DNA from: Theodoxus fluviatilis
Lineage: Eukaryota; Mollusca; Gastropoda; Cycloneritida; Neritidae
Length of the DNA: 22,500 nucleotides
Direction: 5' to 3'
Assembly (NCBI GenBank): GCA_034096865.1
Contig: JAWQFJ010020653.1
Location: 1-22,500, forward strand
Of this stretch, positions 10,004 through 22,500 are shown in pieces. Every line of letters begins with the position of its first letter. Positions within the stretch are counted from its first letter, which is position 1. Position numbers and translations under genes: made by a program. The notes under the pieces were generated by a model. That model was not told the DNA's origin. It was given only the letters and a program-made list of their open reading frames with translations, and searched no databases.

Positions 10004-10130
10004 TTTGTATGTGGCTTTGGAGCTTTGCAAAATGCCTGGCCACGAAGAGGCTAGTCTCTATATATATTTTAGCTGTCTGTGTGTCTGTGTGCGTGTGTGT
10101 GACACTTATACGTTGCCACAGTTTTATTCC
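10004..10130 (+). repeat. Hairpin-TA-TG insert segment, copy 3
   Basis: It has the CCACGAAGAGGCTAG hairpin variant, as in the copies at 6591 and 12225, consistent with segmental duplication inside the array. Confidence 0.8.
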
Positions 10131-12224
10131 CATCCACTTGAAACTTGGCATGGGATTAGGTGTGGGCAGGGGTCAGGTCATCGTGGTGTTAAAAAATGGT
10201 GTTTCCATGGTGACCGGAAGTGGGCACAAACAATATGGCCGCCGAAAACTCAAAATGCTCCGATTTGACAGAAATTTGTTGTGTGGGTATGTACAGTCGA
10301 ATGAGACACATGAGTTTCCATCGACTTAAAACTTGGTATCAGGTTAGGTGTGGGCCGGGGTCAAACATGGTGAGATTTAATAATGGTGTCACCATGCTAA
10401 CCGGAAGGGGGCACAAACAAGATGGCCACCGAAAACTCAAAGAGCTCCGATTTGACCGAAATTTGGTGTGTGGGTAGGTAAAGTCATTTGATGAAGATCT
10501 GTGAACTAACATTTTGGTTACCATGGTTACGTAATGAGAGAAACAAATAGGCGGCTGAAGAATTTGGACGACTGTGTCGAAGGCGGCAAAGCCGCCTGAG
10601 ACACAGGAGTACACATCGACTTAAAACTTGGAAAGGGGTTAGGTGTGTGCCGGGGTCAGGTCAAGGTGGGCTAAGAAAACTTGTGTTGCCATGGTAACAG
10701 GACGTGGGCACAAACAAGATGGCCGCCGAAAACCCCAAGTGCTCCGATTTGACCGAAATTTGGTGTGTGGGTAGGTGAAGTCAAGTGATGAATATCTGTG
10801 AACAAATTTGTTAGTTATCATGGTTACATAATGAGAAAAACAAAATGGCGGCTGAAGAATTTGAACGACAGTGTCGAAGGCGACGAAGCCGCCTGAGACA
10901 CAGGAGAACACAGTTTTATTCCCATCGACTTAAAACTTGGTATGGGGTTAGGTGTTGGCCGGGGTCAGGACATGGTGGGTTAAAAAAATGGTGTTGAAAT
11001 GGTAACCGGAAGTGGGCACAAACAAGATAGCCGCCGAAAACTCAAAGTGCTCCAATTTTACTGAAATTTGGTGTGTGGGTAGGTAAAGTCAGATGATGAA
11101 GATCTGTGGAAAAATGTTTTGGTTACCATGGTTACGTGACGAGAAAAACAAAATGGCGGCTGAAGAATTTGGACGACTGTGTCGAAGGCGGCAAAGCCGC
11201 CTGAGACACAGGAGTACACATCGACTTAAAACTTGGTATGGGGCTAGGTGTGTGCCGGGGTCAGGTCAAGGTGGGGTAAAAAAATGGTGTTGCCATGGTA
11301 ACCGGAAGTGGGCACAAACAAGATGGCCGCCGAAAACTCAATTTGGTGTGTGGGTAGGTAAAGTCAAATGATGAAGATCTGTGAACAAATTTGTTAGTTA
11401 TCATGGTTACGTAATGAGAAAAACAAAATGGCGGCTGAAGAATTTGGACGACTGTGTCGAAGGCGGCGAAGCCGCCTGAGACACAGGAGTACACAGTTTT
11501 ATTCCCATCGACTTAAAACTTGGTATGGGGTTAGGTCTTGGCCGGGGTCAGGTCATGGTGGGTTAAAAAAATGGTGTTGCCATGGTAAAAAATTTTGGTT
11601 ACCATGGTTACGTGTCGAGAAAAACAAAATGACGGCTGAAGAATTTGGACGATTGTGTCGAAGGCGACGAAGCCGCCTGATATACAGGAGTTCCTACTGA
11701 CTTAAAACTTGGTATGGGGTTAGGTGTGACCTGGGGTCAGGTCATGGTTTGGTTAAAAAATGGTGTCGCCATGGTAACCGGAAGATGGCGCCGAAAACTC
11801 AAATGCTCCGATTTGACCGAAATTTGGTGAGTGGGTAGGTAAAGACATATGATGAAGATCTGTGAACAAATTTTTTGGTTACCATGGTTAGGTAACGAGA
11901 AAAACAAAATGGCGGCTGAAGAATTTGGACCACTGTGTGGAAGGCGGCAAAGCCACCTGAGACACTGAAGTTCCCACCGACTTTAAACTTGGTATGGGGT
12001 TGTGTGGGCCGGGTTCAGGTCATGGTGGGGTTAAAAAAATGGTGTCGCCATGGTAACCGGAAGTGGGCACAAACAAGATGGCCGCCAAAAACTCAAAGTG
12101 CTCCGATTTGACCAAAATTTGGTGTGTGGGTAGGTAAAGTCATATGATGAAGATATGTGAACAAATTTTTTCGTTATCATGGTTACGTAATGAGAAAAAC
12201 AAAATGGCGGCTAAAGAATTTGGT

Positions 12225-12360
12225 TTTGTATGTGGCTTTGGAGCTTTGCAAAATGCCTGGCCACGAAGAGGCTAGTCTCTATATATATTTTCGCTGTCTG
12301 TCTGTCTGTGTGTTTGTCTGTCTGTGTGTGTGACACTTATACGTTTCCACAGTTTTATTC
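12225..12360 (+). repeat. Hairpin-TA-TGTC insert segment, copy 4
   Basis: Nearly the same as the segment at 10004 and about 2221 bp downstream of it, with an expanded TGTC/TG run. Confidence 0.8.
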
Positions 12361-13649
12361 CCATCGACTTGAAACTTGGCATGGTGTTAGGTTATGTTCG
12401 GGGTCAGGTCATCGTGGGGTTAAAAAAATGATGTCGCCATGGTAACCGGAAGAGGGCATAAACAAGATGGCCGCCGAAAACTCAAAATGATCCGATTTGA
12501 ACAAAGTTTGGTGTGTGGGTTGGTATAGTCGGATGATGAAGATCAGAGAAAACAAAATTCGGTTGTCATGGTTACGTGACGAGAAAAACAAGATGGTGGA
12601 TGAAGAATTTGGACGACTGTGTCGAAGGCGGCAAAGCTGCCTGAGACACAGGAGTTCCCATCGACTTAAAACTTGGTATGGGGTTAGATGTGTTCGGGGG
12701 TCAGGTCATGGTGGGATTAAAAAATGGTGTTGCCATGGTAACCGGAAGTGGGCAAATCAAGATGGCCGCCGAAAACTCAAAGTGCTCCAATTTGATCGAA
12801 ATTTGATGTGTGGGTAGGTGAAACTTGGCATCTTTTTAGGTGTGGGCCGGAGTCAGGTCATCGTGTGGTTAAAAAAATGGCGTTGCCATTGTAACCGGAA
12901 AAGGGCACAAACAAGATGGCCGCCGAAAATTCTTAGTTCTCAGATTTGAACGAAATTTGGTGTGTGGGTAGGTAGACTCCGATGATGAAGATCTGTGAAC
13001 AATTTGTTTGGTTACCATGGTTACGTAACGAGAAAAACAAAATGGCGGCTGAAGAATTTGGACGACTGTGTCGAAGGCGGCAAAGCCGCCTGAGACACAG
13101 GAGTTCCCATCGACTTAAAACTTGGTATGGGGTTAGGAGTGCCCCGGGGTCAGGTCATGGTGGGGTAAAAAAATGGTGTCGCCATGGTAACCGGAAGTGG
13201 GCACAAACAAGATGGCCGCTGAAAACTCAAAGTGCTCCGATTTGACCGAAATTTGGTGTGTGGGTAGGTAAAGTCGAATGATGAAGGTCTGTTAAAAACG
13301 TTTTTGGTTGTCATGGTTACGTAATGAGAAAAACAAAATGGCGGCTGAAGAATTTGGACGACTGTGTCGAAGGCGGCGAAGCCGCCTGAGACACAGGAGT
13401 TCCCATCGACTTGAAACTTGGTATGGGGTTAGGTGTGGGCTGGGGTCAGGTCATGGTGGGATTAAAAAATGATGTTGCCATGGTAACCGGAAGTGAGCAC
13501 AAACAAGATGGCCACCGAAAACTCAAAGATTTGACCGAAATTTGGTGTGTGGGTAGGTAAAGTCAAATGATGAAGATCTGTGAACGATTTTTTTGGGGTT
13601 ATAATGGTTACGTCACGAGAAAAACAAAATGGCGGCTGAGGAATTTAGC

Positions 13650-13718
13650 TTTGTATGTAGCTTTGGCGCTTTGTACAGTGCCTGGCCGCGAAGCGGCTAG
13701 TCTGTATATATAAGTGAG

Positions 13719-13806
<88 letters not shown>

Positions 13807-13820
13807 CCACAGTTTTATTC
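13650..13820 (+). repeat. Hairpin-TA-TG insert segment, copy 5, with long (GT)n
   Basis: It has the perfect hairpin GCCGC-GAA-GCGGC followed by TAG. The simple repeat is a pure GT run of 84 bp (13721-13804) in place of TGTC. Confidence 0.85.
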
Positions 13821-13892
13821 CGTTCGACTTGAAACTTGGTATGGGGTTAGGTGTGGACCGGGGTCAGGTCAACGTGGGGTTAAAAAAATGGT

Positions 13893-13934
13893 GTTGCCAT
13901 GGCAACCGGAAGTGGGCACAAACAAGATGGCGGC
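13893..13934 (+). promoter_or_regulatory. RFX-ETS-YY1-like motif cassette (best copy in array)
   Basis: GTTGCCATGGCAAC (13893-13906) is a full palindromic RFX X-box. ACCGGAAGTG (13905-13914) overlaps it and matches the ETS consensus. CAAGATGGCGGC (13923-13934) matches the YY1 consensus. Related cassettes recur in most units of the array. Matching is to known vertebrate and metazoan consensus motifs; function is not shown. Confidence 0.3.
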
Positions 13935-14927
13935 CGAAAACTCAAAATGCTCCGATTTGACCGAAATTTGGTGTGTGGGTAGGTAAAGTCAGATGATGAA
14001 GATCTGTGAAAATATTTTTTGGTTAACATGGTTACGTCACGAGAAAAACAAAATGGCGGCTGAGGAAACAATGGATGACTGTGTCGAAGGCGGCGAAGCC
14101 GCCTGAGACACAGGAGTTCCCATCGACTTGAAACTTGGTATGGGGTTAGGTGTGAGCCGGGGTCGGGTCATGGTGGGGTAAAATAAAATGGTGTTGCCAT
14201 GGTAACCGGAAGTGGGCACAAACAAGATGGCCGCCGAAAACTCAAAGTGCTCCGATTTGACCGAAATTTGGTGTGTGGGTTGATAAAGTCAGATGATGAA
14301 GATCTGTGAACAAATTTTTCGGTTACCATGGTTACGTCACGAGAAAAACAAAATGGCTGCTGAGGAAACAATGGACGACTGTGTTGAAGGCGGCGAAGCC
14401 GCCTGAGACACAGGAGTTCCCATCGACTTGAAACTTGGTATGGGGTTAGGTGTGGGCCGGGGTCGGGTCATGGTGGGGTAAAAAAAATGGTGTTGCCATG
14501 GTAACCGGAAGTGGGCACAAACAAGATGGCCGCTGAAAACTCAAAGTGCTCCGATTTGACCGAAATTTGGTGTGTGGGTTGGTAAAGTCAAATGATGAAG
14601 ATCTGTCAACAAATATTTTGGTTACCATGGTTACGTCATGAGAAAAACAAAATGGCGGCAGAGTAAACAATGGACGACTGTGTCGAAGGCGGCGAAGCCG
14701 CCTGAGACACAGGAGTTCCCATCGACTTGAAACTTGGTATGGGGTTAAATGTGTGCCGGGGTCAGGTCATGGTGGGTTTTAAAAAAAGGTGTCGCCATGG
14801 TAACCGGAAGTGGGCACAAACAAGATGGCCGTCGAAAACTCAGTGCTCCGATTTCACCGAAATTTGAACAAATTTTTGGTTATGGTTACGTAATGAGAAT
14901 AACAAAATGGCGGCCGAAGAATTTGGC

Positions 14928-14983
14928 TTTGTATGTGGCTTTGGCGCTTTGCAAAGTGCCTGGCCGCGAAGCGGCTAGTCTAT
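14928..14983 (+). repeat. Terminal hairpin segment at array edge, copy 6
   Basis: It has two successive palindromes, GGCGCTTTG/CAAAGTGCC and GCCGC-GAA-GCGGC, then TAGTCTAT. The array ends here; no simple repeat and no further unit follow. Confidence 0.8.
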
Positions 14984-15126
14984 GATAAACACGAAAAACG
15001 TTTAACATGTATGCCCTTTGTCAACGAATGAACTTTGTTGGGGGGTAAGAAGTCAGCCCTTTCTTTTCGATGTTCAATGCTATCAGAAATCTAGTCATAT
15101 GACAGGGGATGAGTTGTGTTTCCTAC
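14984..15126 (-). other. Unique intronic sequence between exon g and the repeat array
   Basis: About 143 bp beyond the donor gtagga of exon g. No feature is seen. Confidence 0.7.
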
Positions 15127-21623
<6,497 letters not shown>

Positions 21624-21783
21624 CTGTAAGCACGTCACATAACAGTCAGCACACCTTCCTCAATGGAACAATTAATGCAGCTATAAACTGAAGACGAAAT
21701 ACAGAGAGATCATTGGACACCATACCCACCCCAAAAGTCACTCTGACACCGAGACATAATGGGATACGGCAGTGTGTGAATAT

Positions 21784-22249
21784 TAGGCAGTCATAGTGCG
21801 TCCTCCACGAACTTCGCATTGGCCATAATTCGTATCTAAATGAGGGTGCGCGCGCATCACAAGAAAGTGACGAGAGCGTAAAATCATGTCAACACAAACA
21901 ATGGCAACACATGCTTCGGCGTGGATGCGTTGACCTGCATTCGATGCGTAAACTGTAGGAGCTTTCACGATCTATTGATGCATTCAACATACACCTTTGA
22001 TAAATTAATGCTGTGCATGGCTTATATTTTCTTTGGATGGGTTGCTAGTATTCCGAAATAGAGCGTTTTGTGAGCGAACCGGCAACACGTCGGCCATTGA
22101 AATTTGCAAATAGTTGGCGAGTTCACCTCTTGTCATGACCTCTACGCATGCGCATTAGTTCGTCACTTTCTTGTGATGCGCGCGCACCCTCATTTAGATA
22201 CGAATTATGGCCAATGCGAAGTTCGTGGAGGACGCACTATGACTGCCTA
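21784..22249. mobile_element. 466-bp inverted-repeat element (MITE/foldback-like), 90-bp perfect arms
   Basis: 21784-21873 and 22160-22249 are exact reverse complements over 90 bp, checked base by base. The interior (21874-22159, 286 bp) shows no gene. The outermost bases are TA on both sides, so the element may be 462 bp with GGCAG... termini and a TA target duplication. The flanks TATTA and TATTG would also allow a degenerate 5-bp duplication. No transposase is present, so the element would be non-autonomous. The superfamily is not settled. Confidence 0.88.
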
Positions 22250-22391
22250 TTGGTGACGAGAGTTACGAGAATGTACAAGAGAAGGAGAAATCTGAATGCA
22301 AGTTTGTGCGTTTGTGTGTGCGTATATGGACGCGTCTGCATATGTGCAGGTGTATTGTTGTGGATGAGGATGCATGCGAACTTTTGCATAC

Positions 22392-22432
22392 GTGTGCGGA
22401 CGAGTTTTTCTGCAGTTGATGGAACATGAGCA
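22392..22432 (+). repeat. 41-bp dispersed repeat, copy 2
   Basis: Matches 20585-20625 at 39 of 41 positions. It is followed directly by a GT run, unlike copy 1. Confidence 0.85.
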
Positions 22433-22448
22433 TGTGTGTGTGCGTGTT

Positions 22449-22500
<52 letters not shown>
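22431..22500. repeat. (GT)n microsatellite, continuing past window
   Basis: TG/GT run with a few interruptions at its start, pure to the end of the window. Confidence 0.95.

Larger units (their letters stand above)
6510..14983. repeat. Tandem array of about 295-bp units (satellite-like), about 26 copies
   Basis: The landmark GACTGTGTCGAAGGCGG recurs at 6971, 7266, 7562 (variant), 8358 (variant), 8653 and 8948, giving a period of 294-296 bp. Later copies are shifted by deletions and insertions. A typical unit has, in order: GTTGCCATGGTAACC, GGAAGTGGGCACAAAC, AAGATGGCCGCC, CTCCGATTTGACC, GATGAAGATCTGTG, GGTTACCATGGTTACG, AAATGGCGGC, a GC-rich hairpin, and CTTGGTATGGGGTTAGG. Six units carry an extra hairpin/microsatellite segment. 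The right edge is at CTAGTCTAT near 14983. No transposase is present, so the array is either a satellite or a non-autonomous element amplified in tandem. Confidence 0.93.
21624..22500 (-). other. PLC delta intron upstream of exon a (partial)
   Basis: It starts at the acceptor of exon a and runs off the window. It contains the 466-bp inverted-repeat element, the second copy of the 41-bp repeat and a terminal GT run. No exon with the HNTY motif is seen. Confidence 0.7.

Noticed and set aside
6510..14983. CRISPR-like array
   Set aside because: Units are about 295 bp, continuous and without unique spacers, in an animal gene context.
21783..22429. Two small open frames in mirror positions (21968-21783 minus, 22148-22429 plus)
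   Set aside because: They arise because both arms of the inverted-repeat element read the same sequence. No protein family is recognisable.

Overview
The window looks like a piece of a metazoan nuclear genome, most plausibly a mollusc or another lophotrochozoan. It holds an intron-rich animal gene on the minus strand, decayed pogo/Tigger and LINE copies, and many long CA, GACA, CT and TGTC simple repeats. No species is assigned. The organism call is an inference from these traits, not from a search.

Layout by region. 1-2220: a broken pogo/Tigger-type DNA transposon on the minus strand. It has a 5' end CAGTATAGACC next to a TA, subterminal short repeats, an N-terminal helix-turn-helix and the C-terminal half of a DDE domain. 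Its middle is replaced by simple repeats and a 10-bp minisatellite, and a 5'-truncated LINE tail (about 79-558) sits in it. 2223-2714: unassigned sequence. 2715-6509: a 3.8-kb minisatellite of about 18 bp. 6510-14983: an 8.5-kb array of about 295-bp units with higher-order structure and interspersed hairpin/microsatellite segments. 15127-21623: seven exons of a phospholipase C delta gene on the minus strand. 21624-22500: upstream intron with a 466-bp inverted-repeat element whose 90-bp arms are perfect, ending in a GT microsatellite.

The one gene called with confidence is the PLC delta catalytic core: most of the X box, the acidic X-Y linker and most of the Y box. Exon phases agree across all seven exons. 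Its N-terminal PH/EF-hand part and the first X-box exon lie beyond 22500. The end of Y and the C2 domain were not found below 15127, so the 295-bp array and the minisatellite probably lie in a very large intron, with the remaining exons left of the window.

The most unusual material is the 295-bp array. Many units repeat a compact set of sequence matches: an RFX X-box-like palindrome overlapping an ETS consensus, followed by a YY1-like core. Each unit also has a GC-rich hairpin whose apex is often the GCGAAGC mini-hairpin heptamer. The array shows a hairpin loop flip, microhomology deletions and about 2.2-kb segmental duplication. The neighbouring 18-bp minisatellite may have arisen from a segment of this unit.
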